DNA of 64,000 nucleotides from Ulota crispa (GCA_963920765.1 OY987244.1:30794358-30858357), one strand, 5' to 3'. Positions 48,601 to 60,000 are shown, counted from the stretch's first letter. The notes: generated by a model not told the origin, from the sequence alone. A program made the numbers and translations.

Positions 48601-51600
48601 GTCCTAATCTACGTGGGAAGTACTTTTGGAAATTTTGCTTCAAGAATTGGATGCATCAAACTTGGAAACCCAAATCTTCAAGCATATTTGTTTAGAATTT
48701 CTTCTTACCCATTATAATCCATTGGAATTGAAGTATGACTTTAAATTGGGACTTGTAGAAAAAATGGGACGTGAAACATAGTGGGAACCGCCACGTAAGA
48801 CAAACCACAACAACAAGAATAATATAAGAGCAAACCTCTCCCTCACAAGATGTTCATGAGTTTCGTACAACACATCAAATTCACATCTAACCAATTGAAT
48901 TGAATAGCATAAGTGAAAATAAAACAAAATAAGTAAAACATACCTTAAAATAGTTGGAAAAGACCTAGTATGTTGACCAGGGTAATCATTACTGTCGTCA
49001 TCCTCAAAATTCTCATCATCGTTGTCATTAACGTACTTTTCTATGACTGCATCATCAAATCTCCTGGAACCTAAAACCGCACGTTCCAAATTCTTTGTTA
49101 GGACTTTCTATGGTTCCATTGCCATTTGCAGGTTGGGAGGCTTATGACCGCAACCAACAGAAACTTTGTTGAACCGTTGCAAATTCCAAAACCCACGTGA
49201 TGAGCAAATACCAGTTTTCTCTAAAGTCACACAAAAGAGAAAGAAAATAAATAAGAAAAAAAATAGAGGAAGAGAACACAAAAGTCTAAATAACGAAATT
49301 TCACATACCAGGTGAATTTCGGCATGAACAAGGATTTGGTGCCTGGTCAATTTGGTTCATGAGAGTAGGCCGAGGTTCATTGTAACCCAAGGATTTGGTA
49401 TCACTCGGAAAGTAGTTATGGTGTAAATTAAGATTACTAAAGATTAAATTTATTGTACGCGCAGTCTGGGAAGGACCCCTCTTAGTCCCAGCTGGATGAT
49501 TACTAGATTGCCCAATTTCTGTTTTGGCAACAGCGGTTTGAAGTGCCGTCGCCTGATCACGTACACAAAACAAAAAGAGTTAAAAACATAAGTTAAAAAG
49601 CGTATTTTTATAAATAAATAAACCTCGTTGTAAAAGTATAAAAGCACACAAAACGGCTCTCACATTTCAATATTACTAGGTGTCAAAACTTAGACTTCTG
49701 CTTGAGAATGTAAGACTCTTGCAAGCACACATGTAACGACGTGCAGAGAGAAAACTAGAAATAATCTTTGACGTTTATATAATAGCTACATGAAAATTTG
49801 TCTTTTTCTTTTTTGTTATAGGGGAAAGATTCAACAAAAGGGACTCCAAAGATTTAAAAGATTTTCAAAAACCAACCCCCCCAACGGGACTTTCAAAATA
49901 ACAAAAAAGAAAATCTTTAACAACAGAATGGGTTATCTCAAATTTTAGGCCTACTGTCTTTTGAAAACTTGGTTTTCCAACCTTTTTTTTGAGAAGTTCC
50001 AGACTTAGCTTGACACCATTATTATGTCTATTTTGGGGCACCCTTGTGGGCATTCTCTCTCAACGCCTAACTTCCTTGGGAAGCAACACACTAGCAATCT
50101 CTAGTACACACTCTTGTGAACCCCTGACGTTTACCATTTTTGTACCACATGAGAGAATGAACACAGAGATGCCGTAAAGTGAAATTTGCACATATCAAAC
50201 CTCCTAAAAGCAAGCACCAAATAATGGTATCAATTGTTACCCCTAATGGGTGAGGTTGGAAGAAAACTGGGAGCAAAATCTAACTGTATACAAAAAACTG
50301 GATCTTTCACCCACCAGGATGCTCTATTTGTTCTGAAAATTGTGTTTACTGAAATCACATGTCACGGAAAATGTGTCACAAAAACTAGTTCTACTGATAT
50401 GGTTTTGACAAGCCGGTCCCACACCTTCCATCTCCCGATTATATAAAGCTGCGGGGTTCTACAAACAGGTTCTACACTTCTATTGCCAGATTTCCATAAG
50501 TGGGGTATCTTGAGGCAGGGTTTGTTGACCATTTAAGCATAGTTGTCACATTGGACCACTTGTCCGCCCAATTGCCCGTCCATCCAAAGTGCCCAATTGA
50601 GCTCATGTCCATCCAATGTAGCTTATGAGTTATAGTTGATTTCCAAAAATGATAAAAGATGATGCAAAAAACTTATTTTGTACATGTTGGTGACACTCCT
50701 TGTTGCCAACATGAAGTCAAAATGTGAATTTAGAGCCATATAATGCACTAAAAATGAAAAATAGTGATTTAATTCTTCTCTTTCTAGGTCAAAATCCCTA
50801 AAAATGCCCTAAAAAAAAAGAGCAGATATGTCCATCCACTTGTCCGGTTTGATTTGTCCACATGTGCTGTCTAACAGCCCAAACTTGCCCAAAGTCACAA
50901 ACTTTGCATTTAAGACGACCAAGAAGTGGCCAACTCCTAGCTAGCTTTGACAACCCTTGTCATCAAAAATGATTGTTACTTTTGGTGAGATTTAGCTATG
51001 AGATAGCACTGGCAGACACATTAAATGGACATCATGGATGGAAGTGTCCATCTTCTTGTGTCTTTTAGGGCATTTAAAATAGGAAAAATCAAATTTTTAT
51101 TTTTCATTTTTAATGCTTGATATGGCCATAAATTCACATTTTGACTTCATGTTGGTAACAATGAGTGTCACCAACAATTCAACATGTACAAAATATAAAA
51201 AATTGATCTTTTTTTATTGTTTTTAAAAGTCAACTATGAGTTGACTATACATTGAACAGACCAGTTGGGCACTTTAGGCGCACATGCAAGCAGACGGACA
51301 AGAGGTTCCATGTGACAACCGTGACGTCAAAGGGTTCAAGGGATCTAGGAGGTGACTGGGGTTTCCTTAGAGGCCGAGTTACTCAAGACTGTGGTTTTTC
51401 ACTACTAAGTTACAGAAATGAAAAAGAGTAGGAAAAACATCGATTACCTTGTAAGGTTGGGCCCTGACTTGGGCGCTTGGATCCGGCTTCTTAAGCATTT
51501 CATCCAGGGTCTGCGCTACCTTCAGCATAAACAACTTTACGTTTTTGCCATACTCTTGGGGTTTATACTCCATACCGCGCATCCCAGGGATTTCTTTAAC

Positions 51601-52068
51601 AACTTTCATCCAGAGCGCAGAATCGACCCGGCTTGGCCTATTGTCGTCATCACTCTTGTCCATATTATCATTGGTTTCCCAACTACTCCACGTCCGCCCC
51701 CAGTTTTCCTTGATGTTGCGTTCTCTCACCTGCTTAGGTTTGAGTGCAAAGAAAACAGGCAAGATGCGCCATGCTCCTCCTCCGCTGTGTCCCTCCTTGT
51801 ACGCTGTGTAACTAGCAACCAGCTCCCTCATGGGTGACGTGGTACTCGTGAAATACTTCTCCGACAGCACCGGTACAAACATCCTGCACGTCTGTGCACC
51901 TTTCACAATCTCGATGCCGATGCGCGCACCATAGGGTATGGATGCCTGGTCATAGAAAACCTTGTGCCTCGGATATTTTTCACTCAATACCTCGTAGAGA
52001 TAAGGCTCCACGACATGCCTGTCTTCGCCACTGAAGCTCAAAAATATATCATAGGGCAGAGACGACAT
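45638..52068 (-). CDS. TIR-only protein with novel acidic/Ser-Pro C-terminus, 5 exons (copy 2, intact)
   Basis: Exons: 52068-51448, 49552-49309, 49070-48944, 48886-48836 and 45719-45638; 1,125 bp, 374 aa, all GT-AG with consistent phases (0, 1, 2, 2). The ATG at 52,066-52,068 is preferred because MSSLPYDIFLSFSGEDR is a standard plant TIR start. Residues 6-17 are TIR box 1, 38-54 (FYDQASIPYGARI) the BB-loop region, and SPMREL places E82 where plant TIR NADases have their catalytic Glu; RILPVFFALKP near 100 is the next core strand. No NB-ARC or LRR follows. Residues 208 onward: a polar exon, an acidic stretch (NDNDDENFEDDD), a 17-residue micro-exon (CEFDVLYETHEHLVRE) and a short tail. Homologous exons at 24.2-28.4 kb and 62.6-64.0 kb support every junction. 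TIR enzymes make nucleotide immune or cell-death signals; that role is inferred here. Introns 1 and 4 are swollen by MITEs. Confidence 0.87.
45882..46302. mobile_element. Foldback MITE in intron 4 of TIR copy 2
   Basis: Left TTAAGGCAGGCCTCTTTCAT pairs with right TTAAAGAGGCTTGCATTAA, and inner words TTTACGTTTT/AAAAACGTAAA pair as well. Its right end shares bases with the start of the family A element that follows. Confidence 0.72.
46299..46718 (-). mobile_element. TAAGGTA-ended MITE, family A, copy 3, in intron 4 of TIR copy 2
   Basis: Starts TTAAGGTAGCAAC and ends GTTGCTACCTTAA, so TTAA stands at both edges. The interior matches 36,172-36,549. Confidence 0.82.
46720..48792. mobile_element. 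Family J element in intron 4 of TIR copy 2, interrupted by a family C MITE
   Basis: Left GGTGGTTCACACTACGTCCC and, inverted at the right, GGCGGTTCCCACTATGTTTC-like ends. Words built on GGGACGTGG recur internally (about 46,975-47,050 and 48,590-48,620). The family C MITE at 47,234-47,829 is nested. It corresponds in position to 24,522-25,115 and 62,824-63,880. Confidence 0.65.
47234..47829 (-). mobile_element. TAAGGTA-ended MITE, family C, copy 1 (empty-site allele)
   Basis: It is the reverse of 55,827-57,352 without the 914-bp insert. At 47,527-47,530 a single TTAA stands where the other copy holds a TTAA-flanked element. Ends TAAGGTGGG and CTCTTACCTTA. 596 bp. Confidence 0.88.
50540..51317. 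repeat. Inverted pair of family H repeats in intron 1 of TIR copy 2
   Basis: Left arm about 50,540-50,900 and right arm about 50,985-51,317 are diverged inverse copies sharing GACTTCATGTTGG, GTGACACT/AGTGTCAC and TAGGGCATTT words. Single copies lie at 59,465-59,830 and 60,835-61,530. Transcription of intron 1 would yield a fold-back RNA. Confidence 0.78.
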
Positions 52069-52730
52069 TGTGCCAGGAAATCCGCTGCATGCACCTTCTG
52101 CACGGCACACTCAGAGAACTCAATCAAACGTTACGTATACATGCAGATCAAATCAAGAAAGTAGCAAAAACCTCCAGCTAGCGCTCTAGTGTAGTCGTCA
52201 ACACATCCAACAAAAACTGGAAACTCACGTGTATCTGAGCATACTTCAGGAATATATTAGCACACCGCAGACAACGTGAACATCAAGCAGATCTAACTAG
52301 GGTAACAAAACCTAGCTTTTTCAAGCTAGTAGTCTGGAACTTACATACCCGCCTGCGCGAGAAGTTACAAGACAAACGATGAGCTGGTACGTTAGGATGC
52401 GCATACGCCAACGAGGAACCCTATGACAGAGGGGGTCAGAAAACTGAAAACTACAGCGGACACGGCATTGATCGGCGCAGGTTGTGATATATCAGAGGTC
52501 TTTGAGCACTCCTCCGCCCTCGGCTCAGTTCAAGCTCGCCGCGCCATCGCCTGACCTCCAGACCTCGACGAACAGTAGAAGCCAGGCGGTAGGGAGAAGA
52601 GGAGAGAGATAAAACGTTGGTGACCGTCGTAGCCAGTATACATGGAAAGTGACTGCTTGCTACCGCCTCTTTTGCATTGAAGCTTCTAGAATTCTGAAGG
52701 TATCCTGGCTGGGCCACTGCAGTAGCTAGT
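52069..52730 (-). promoter_or_regulatory. 5' flank and probable promoter of TIR copy 2
   Basis: Conserved blocks match the flank of copy 1 (AACCTCCAGCTAGCGCTCTA, TTGATCGGCGCAGGTTGTGA). The distal 52,500-52,730 also matches 57,420-57,610 on the opposite strand. It is distinctly less AT-rich than the surrounding repeats. Confidence 0.5.
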
Positions 52731-52906
52731 TAGCCACCACCTTGCATGCCACTTCAATTCTCGTGTAGGAATCCCCTTACTGGCCGTACATTACCACAAC
52801 TGCCGCCAGGGGGTTAGCCTAAGTTAGCAAGTTTCACCAGAACTCCAGAAGCAATGCTCTTGAACATGTCATCAAGAATGATGCATGGATCTTTTTTTAC
52901 CCCTAA

Positions 52907-53322
52907 GAGCATCTCCACCGGCTGAGCAAAGACGGGGTTTGAGCGAGTGAGCAAATCACTGTCCACGATTTTTAGCTCCACTGGTGACACGCTCCATTCA
53001 GATTCTCAAGCGGCCTTGCCAAACAGAGCGTCAGGACGGGGAGTTGCCGAGACTACAATGTTTTATAACGCGCTGGATTTATGGAATGGTTTTGTCTCTT
53101 TCTATGGACTACTCACCATAAACTCATGTCCATGGGTCCTACATGCATGTGTGGCAGGCAAAGCATAGCTCATTCAAAAATAGAAACCAACTGATTGCTT
53201 GGCACGTTGAAATTGGAGTGAACCGGTGGACATTGGGATGATTGCTCGGGCACATTTGCCTCCACAACCCCTCCAAAATTTCTTTGACACGTTTGTTTTT
53301 CTCTAAACTGGTGGAGATGCTC
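52907..53322. mobile_element. Tourist-type (PIF/Harbinger) MITE
   Basis: Termini GAGCATCTCCACCGG and CTGGTGGAGATGCTC are flanked by TAA at 52,904-52,906 and 53,323-53,325, the expected 3-bp duplication. 416 bp, less AT-rich. It sits in the left terminus (CCCCTAA) of the TTAA-type element that continues to its right. Confidence 0.88.
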
Positions 53323-54373
53323 TAATCCCCAAATGCCCAATTGACCATTTTTTGGCCGCTGGCTCGATGCCCATTATTTTTGGGCTGCCCAAGATGGAAA
53401 AAAAAAATTTGAAAACATTAAAAATCCTTTCTTATAGGAAAGCAAATCTATTTTCCAATCCAATTTGAATCATGTCAATCCAAGTTAAACTCCACCAAGT
53501 AGAATTTTTCAAAGACAAACACTTCAATATTTGCTAGTGCTATAAAATTGTCTATTTTAAGAAACTAATGATATTCTATTTTTCAAAAAAAAAACATTTT
53601 TTACTTTTCAAATAAGTTTTCTATTTTAAACCAATCATCCCAAATTTTGTATTCCATGAATAAAATTTGCAATTTTGATGAATATTAAATGATAAATGTC
53701 TCTCAATTCATTGAATAAGAATCCAAAAGTTTTATTTGAATGTTTGGCCGCATGGATAATTACTAAACATGGGAATGTAACTTTTTCTTCATTCCAACAT
53801 TTATTGAAGAAGTTAAAAATGAAAATCTAGAAAATGATGCTCCCCTGGTAGCCAAAAATTTCTTTAAAAATTTCATTTTTTTCAAATAAAAAACTGAAAT
53901 ATGTTCTTTAGACTTATATAGACATGGGGAGCTTTGAATCATTCACTTTTGATAGATGAGATGAAAGTTATGAGAAGTTTTAGTTTGCAGGTAGGTGTGG
54001 TTTTGATCAAAACCACACTTACCCGCAAACTAGAACTTCTCATAACTTTCATCTCATCTATCAAAAGTGAATGATTCAAAGCTCCCCATGTCTATATAAG
54101 TCTAAAGAACATATTTCAAATTTTTATATGGAAAAAATGAAACTTTTAAAGAAATTTTTGGCTGCCAAGGGAGCATCATTTTCTAGATTTTCATTTTTAA
54201 CTTCTTCAATAAAAGTTGGAATGAAGAAAAAGTTATATTTTCACGTAGATCTTTGAATTCCTCACCTTCTATAAAAGTTTCAAAAAATCATGCAAAGTAG
54301 TTTAGCCATAGGTACATACTACATGCCCGAAATCCCATTTGTCCCCCAAAGGGACAATAGTCCTTTAACGGAA
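53323..54373. mobile_element. Degraded TTAA-type element with internal palindrome
   Basis: The left part CCCCAAATGCCCAATTGACC matches the element at 26,823. The right part (CCCATTTGTCCCCCAAAGGG, then AGTCCTTTAACGG) matches in reverse the left end of the 54,905 element with the terminal GGGGTTAA damaged. Arms of about 230 bp form a palindrome centred near 54,010 (53,777-54,240). Confidence 0.7.
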
Positions 54374-54904
54374 GGGTCAATGTTAAGAGTGGCAGTAGAT
54401 AAGGATAATAAGATGCATTTGGACACACCTTAGAGTGCATTCATATTGTTAATATTTCTCTTAACACCACATTAGGAAGGGCAACTATAGCAGTGATCCC
54501 AATTGTGATTTGCTTAACCTTCTCTGGTACCACTGTTGAATGTGCTAAAATCTTTAATTTAACACTACGTACGTTGTAGCCTGTAGGTGTTTTTTTGAGA
54601 AACTATTAAAAACACCCATACAATTATTCACAACTCCAAAATCCTGTGTGTTTTTCAAAATATTAAAAAGACCTATGCAACCTGCATCATGCTTGATGGC
54701 ATGTCCATGAGCGTTGCTTATGGAGTTTTGCTGAAACTTGCTAGACTTAGGGCCTCCTTCCATGTGAATGGGGGTGGTCGGTGGAACTGACCTATAATCA
54801 ATTAGACTGAATTTTACAAAAAACAAGAACTCTCATCTGATTGATTATATGTGAGTTACAATGAGCTTCATCTCCCACCTCTTCACATAAAAGGCGGCTC
54901 TTAA

Positions 54905-55825
54905 CCCCTAAAGGATCATTGTCCCTTCGGGGAACAAATGGGATTTTGGGCAGGTACCTACGGCCTCAATTTTTGTCTTAATTTTTTGAAACTTTTTTTG
55001 AAAATAGAAAAACACATTAGCTTTTGAGGAATATAATTTTTATTCCAATTGATGCTAGGGAGCAAAAGGTATGCCCAAATAAGCACAAATTTGGGGACTA
55101 GGGGCAGCAAAAAAAGTTCTTATAAAAACTTGAAAAAAAAATTTAATTTTTTTTTCTCATAGATTATATCTTTATCTACTACTAAAGCTTTGATTCATTC
55201 CATTTGGACTAGTTATGAGAATGTTATGGACAGTCTTGTTTTTTGGGCAACTCAAGCATCTTCTTGAAAAAATAACTTGTAAACTTCATTTTTTAAAGCA
55301 GATTTAACATTTTTTCAAAATTTTTTTTTGGAGAGGGTGAAGTTTGCTTACTAGAACAATCTTACCATTGCAATTATTGCTTTTCAATTCCATTGCAAGG
55401 TTATTAGCAATTTAAGTTTCTCTTCAATCTTATACCTTCTTCTACGTAACGTTTTTTTAAAGAATGAAAATAAAGTATTCTTTTTTGAAATTTTTCCCAA
55501 GATTCCCAACTCAACTTCCCACCATGCAAAAATAGAATTCCAAACTTTGTGCTGCAAAAATTTTAAGTTAAAAATGTTCAAAGTTGAAAAATCTAGTCAA
55601 GCAAGGTGCAAAAAAAATCGTTTTTTACTTTTTAAATGCAAATATCTTCCAATCTGTGCGGTCAAAGTTCTTGAGTTTTGTATAACACATTCTTATAATA
55701 GTCTAGCACAAGATCATATGGCTAGATATGCAAAATGCTTGATTTTCAATCTTTTTTACTCTTTGCCATAGAGGTGGCAGTTTTGAGTGTCTTTTGACAA
55801 AATAAAGGCCATGGTCCTTTAGGGG
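54905..55825. mobile_element. TTAA-flanked element, 921 bp
   Basis: Left end CCCCTAAAGGATCATTGTCC after TTAA (54,901-54,904). Right end CATGGTCCTTTAGGGG before TTAA (55,826-55,829). The right TTAA is also the edge of the family C element that starts at 55,827. No coding frame of interest. Confidence 0.85.
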
Positions 55826-55826
55826 T

Positions 55827-57352
55827 TAAGGTAAGAGGCTCTAATTTTGATCAGGCATTTTGAATTGACCATGTAGGGTCACAAAAATAGTGCATAGAGG
55901 TTCTTAAATGGGTCACATTTTCTGTGTTCAAAAATTGTACTTGTGTGTGCACTGTTTTAGGAATTTAAGAGAGTGACATGAGCCACTCTTGAGTGTGCTT
56001 ATTGGTCATAATTGTGTTTAGATTTTTCTTTCAGTAAAACATAATTATACATCATACTAAAATAAATGCAAACATGTTCTCAATCATGATTTGAGTATTT
56101 GAATATGGAATGGGTGCTTGCATTCTTTAACCCCTAAAGGACTAGGCCCCCCTTTTTAGAAACACAGCAATTTTGGGTAGGTACCTATGATTGGAGTTTT
56201 TCATATTTTAGGCTGAAATTTTAAGAGAATGTGGGGACAAGGATTATCTATCATATGCACTAAATTTCATGACATTTGGAATAATGAGTAAAAATTTATG
56301 GCCTAATATGTTGCTTTTTACGTTTGAAGGGTAGCCTAGGCAGATTTTAAAAAATCACTTTTTTCAAAATTAAAATTTTAAAATTGGTTTAGGAGATTTA
56401 TGTGAATGTAGGAAGCTTTCAATTATTCTGTTTTGATCAACGAGATGAAAGTTATGAGGATTTTTTGTTTGCGGGCAGTTATGGATTCTCTACTCTAAAA
56501 TAAACTTTGAAGTCCTTTATTTTACTCAATTTTCAACATTTTGGAAAAAGAAACAAAACCAAAGAATGAACATTGTTTATGACAACATTATGACCTTTGG
56601 GATTGGCATTTTTCATTTCCATAATTAAATTCTTAACAATTTTGTGTTTTGAATCATTCTTTAATTCTTTTTACTTACTAATTTTTTTCCATATGTTATA
56701 CAACTCCAAATGATTTGAAACTTTTTTGACTTGTACTTTACTTAGGTAGAATAAGGAATTTAGAGAAGCACCACCCACATGGCCTTTTTTCCTTAGGAAC
56801 TTCACCTTTTGAAGGGTAGCTGCCTGATTTTTCACAAGATATTTTTGAATATACAAACCATTCTAACTTCCAATCCATGTGGTGAAAAACTCTAATTTTT
56901 TTTCACATCTCCTAAAACTATTCTACTACAAGATCCTACGGTCACATATGCATAAAAATGTTTTTGTTTTTGAATTTGGTTGATGCTCTAAAAACAGCAG
57001 TTTTGAAGAGTTTTTGGTGAAAACTTTGCTTGGTCCTTTAGGGGTTAAGAGCCTTATTGGAGCATTCTTGGCTTTATAGTGGTTGCTTTTAGGATCTCAT
57101 GTGTTTCATTTACAAGTTGCTTTTGCATCATGAATGCTGCCACCTATGATCAAGAATAGTTACCTAAGCACCTTTTACTTTAATAAATTGTAGCTAATTC
57201 ATACTAACTCAGAAAATTTCAAATTAAACGCCCACACAACTCTCCCTTCTTTGACTTTCTACCAAAAATATTCTCATCTTCCCAAGCTGCCCTGATTTTC
57301 CCACAGAAGCGCACTTTCGCTTAGATGGTCCAATTACGAACCTCTTACCTTA
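55827..57352 (+). mobile_element. TAAGGTA-ended MITE, family C, copy 2 (filled site)
   Basis: Starts TAAGGTAAGAGGCTC and ends GAACCTCTTACCTTA. Removing the nested TTAA element (56,127-57,044) leaves about 608 bp, collinear with the reverse copy at 47,234-47,829 (596 bp). Confidence 0.88.
56131..57044. mobile_element. TTAA-flanked element, 914 bp, nested in family C copy 2
   Basis: Left end CCCCTAAAGGACTAGGCCCC after TTAA (56,127-56,130). Right end TTGGTCCTTTAGGGG before TTAA (57,045-57,048). The homologous family C copy has one TTAA at this point, so insertion with TTAA duplication is demonstrated. No transposase is encoded. Confidence 0.92.
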
Positions 57353-57620
57353 TACGGTTATACCCCTGGCAGGAGCAGTGGTGGTGTACTGGGATTTCTG
57401 CGCCACAATTGAAGCGGTGTGAAAGGTGGTGGCCACTGCGGTGGACCAGCCAGGAGACCCCCAGAGGCTTCTATGCAACAGACGCGGTTGGCAAACTGTC
57501 GGTTTTTCCATATATCAACTGGCTACCACGGTCACCAACCTTCGAGCTCTTGTCGTTTCCCTGTCGCCTGGCTTCTGCGGTTCGTCGCGATCAGGGTTCG
57601 GGAAATATTTGAGATTTGTG
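57353..57620 (+). repeat. Orphan copy of the TIR-gene 5' region on the opposite strand
   Basis: CTACCACGGTCACCAACCTT and CGCCTGGCTTCTGCGGTTCG correspond to the reverse of 52,560-52,660. The match ends near 57,610, before the position of the TIR start codon, and no TIR exon follows. It begins directly at the right edge of the family C element. Confidence 0.7.
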
Positions 57621-57920
57621 GGTAGATTTCCTTCAATCTCTATATTGAATCGGTTTATGAAGAAACTCTTTTGGATATTTTCTCTATTTCATACTATAAG
57701 TAATTTTTTAAAGATTTTTGACCAATTTTTAGCCGAAGTTTATAAATTGCAAATGATTTTTTCTCATTTCAATCGGCTAACATTGAACTAGCGTCCGGTT
57801 CTTCCCAGACCTTGATCGTGATCTAGAAATCTGGCAATGGCGTTGTCAACTACCGAGCTAGAATTGAGTCAAGAGCAAGGGAGGGCTCAGTCTGCCCTAG
57901 TGCTCGCAGAAGACACTGCC

Positions 57921-58440
57921 GTTAGGGTAGCTTCACATCATGGCTAACCAGATCGAGAGGCATGGGGATTGAGTGGTCAGACTTTGTTGAGAGGCCAAAG
58001 AAATGGGCTGAAATTAGGCAATAAAATATTGTTTTTGACACCTTGTGAAGCTTCCAAAGGTCAAATTCAAATTTCCACGGCCTCTTAACTTGAATGGCCA
58101 TAATGTGAAGGCTCCAAAGGCCAAGCCCAGAGTTCAAAGTCACAGAAATTATTAGACCTTCTAAACCAAGGTCTTGTTAGCTTTTTATTATTTTATGAAA
58201 ACAATGTGACAATTTGTCAACCATAGTTTGGATCTCCATTTTTACTTAACCCAAACTTTTCTTGAGAGGCTATCGCTTTGGATGGTAAAGTGCTGCCATG
58301 TAGGCATTTGGAGGATGACGGCCTCTAGAGTTTGACCTATAATGTGAAGGGTTGAGAGGCTGAACTCTTGGTTTCTTGAAATCTCATTGGTGGAAACCAA
58401 CGGCCTCTCGACCTTTGGCCATAGTGTGAAGCAACCCTTA
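57921..58440. mobile_element. Foldback MITE with TTAGGGTAGCTTCACA ends
   Basis: Left TTAGGGTAGCTTCACATCAT and right AGTGTGAAGCAACCCTTA are imperfect inverses. Internal words around GGCCTCT and GAGAGGC recur in both orientations. About 520 bp, non-coding. Confidence 0.65.
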
Positions 58441-59082
58441 GACTTTGATCATAACTTGTGCCAATCAATGCTATGTTTGCTATAGTTTTTTATTTTTTGA
58501 CACCACTAGTGGGTGTCAAACCTTTGATTTTTGGTGATTTTTGGATAGCTTTATCCTACAATTCACTCAAAATTAGAGGGTGGTTACTCATTCAACAATC
58601 CACAAAGTTGTTAATCCTTACAAACTTCACAAACCACTTCATAACTCTAGTTGCTTCCCTTGCATAATTCCTTCACACAAAGTTGAGATATGATATTGAA
58701 GAAGTTAGGGTGTGATGTTATAGAGGTCAAAATGTGAGATTACAAAGGCCACAATGATTGTATCTATAATATCACATAAATTTGAGGTGTGATATTAAAA
58801 AGATTAGGATGTGGTTGAGGTAATTGTGATTTTAGTAGTATGATTAGTAGCAACAAGGTAGCCTGCTAGAAGAGAGTTACAAGATCACTTGATAACTTTT
58901 ATAAACATAAATCATAACTAGCTTGAGTTATCACCTACCTAATACCTCTAAAGGTAGGTGATAAAGTTATCAGACCTCATAACTTGCAAAAATGGTTGAG
59001 TTATGGGGTGGAGTACAAAATGGTACCCTTATTTTTCCCAATTTACCTAATATGGCGTTATCAATTCTAAGACCAAGTAACA

Positions 59083-59335
59083 TGATATTTGTTAATATTG
59101 GAAAAAATCTTTCCCAAAATGGATTCTTGGGATATTGAATTTTATATTTGTGAGAATGTTTTGGTGATTTGAAGTGAGTTCTTTGATAATTCCTTCAAAA
59201 TATTACTATCATGGATGTAAGGTCTTGAAAGAAATCATCATAAAATTCACTCTAAATCACTATAAATTTTTTGAAAATGAAAATTTTAAAAGTCCCAAAA
59301 TTGATATTTTTCCCCACATTAACGAATATTGCATT
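59083..59335. mobile_element. Family G foldback MITE, copy 3
   Basis: Starts GATATTTGTTAATATTGG and ends CACATTAACGAATATTGC. The interior matches 26,436-26,685 (GGATGTAAGGTCTTGAAAGA and similar). Confidence 0.75.
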
Positions 59336-59464
59336 AAGTCGTTTCCGGCTGGCTTGGTGAACGCTGATGTTCAACAGCTACATAATTTGGATTCGTCAGA
59401 CTCATGAACCCCGACAGTATCTTCCTAGTTGTCCTTTGAAATATGGGTTTGAAATATGGGTTGC

Positions 59465-59830
59465 GAGCATGGTTGCCACATTGGACGGCTCCGTCAGGTT
59501 GCCCATTGGCCCAAAATGTATGATTGAGCTCATGTCTGTCAAATATAGCCAACTCATAGTTGATGTCAAAAATGATAAAAAATGATGAAAAAAATATAAT
59601 TTGTACATATGGGTGACACTCATTGTTGCCAACATGAAGTTGAAAGATGGATTTAAAGCCATATCATGTAATAAAAATGAAAAACAGTGATTTGATTCTT
59701 CCTTTTTTAGGTTAAAAATTCTAAGAATTCCCTAAAAACAAGAATTGGACACGTCCTTCTGTTCATCCGGTCTGACTTGTCTGTCCACATGTGCTATCCA
59801 GCAACCTAAACTTGCCCAAAGTAACAACAA
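59465..59830 (+). repeat. Family H repeat, single copy
   Basis: Collinear with the left arm at 50,540-50,900: TTGCCACATTGGAC, CAACATGAAGT and CCACATGTGCTAT-like words in order. Non-coding. Confidence 0.75.
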
Positions 59831-59849
59831 TAGTTGTGAGTTATGACTT

Positions 59850-60000
59850 GTTTTCCTAGAAGGACCAATAGGAGAAAGAAAGGTACATGCGCAAAGTGGC
59901 TTACACTAAGTTCTAGCAGAGAACCAACATGATAGAAAGGAATACATGTATAAAATGATTTACACAAAGACTTTACTTTAAAATAAGTTATTGCCTCCGT
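59850..60000 (-). repeat. Repeat shared with 24,860-25,030
   Basis: ACCAATAGGAGAAAGAAAGG and AATACATGTATAAAATG correspond in reverse to the stretch inside the TIR copy 1 intron element, where the CCTATTGGTCCTATGCTAG word is itself duplicated about 80 bp apart. Confidence 0.6.

Noticed and set aside
51418..51837. A 139-codon plus-strand open frame opposite the TIR exon
   Set aside because: It is the antisense shadow of the TIR exon and has no counterpart of its own in the other copy.
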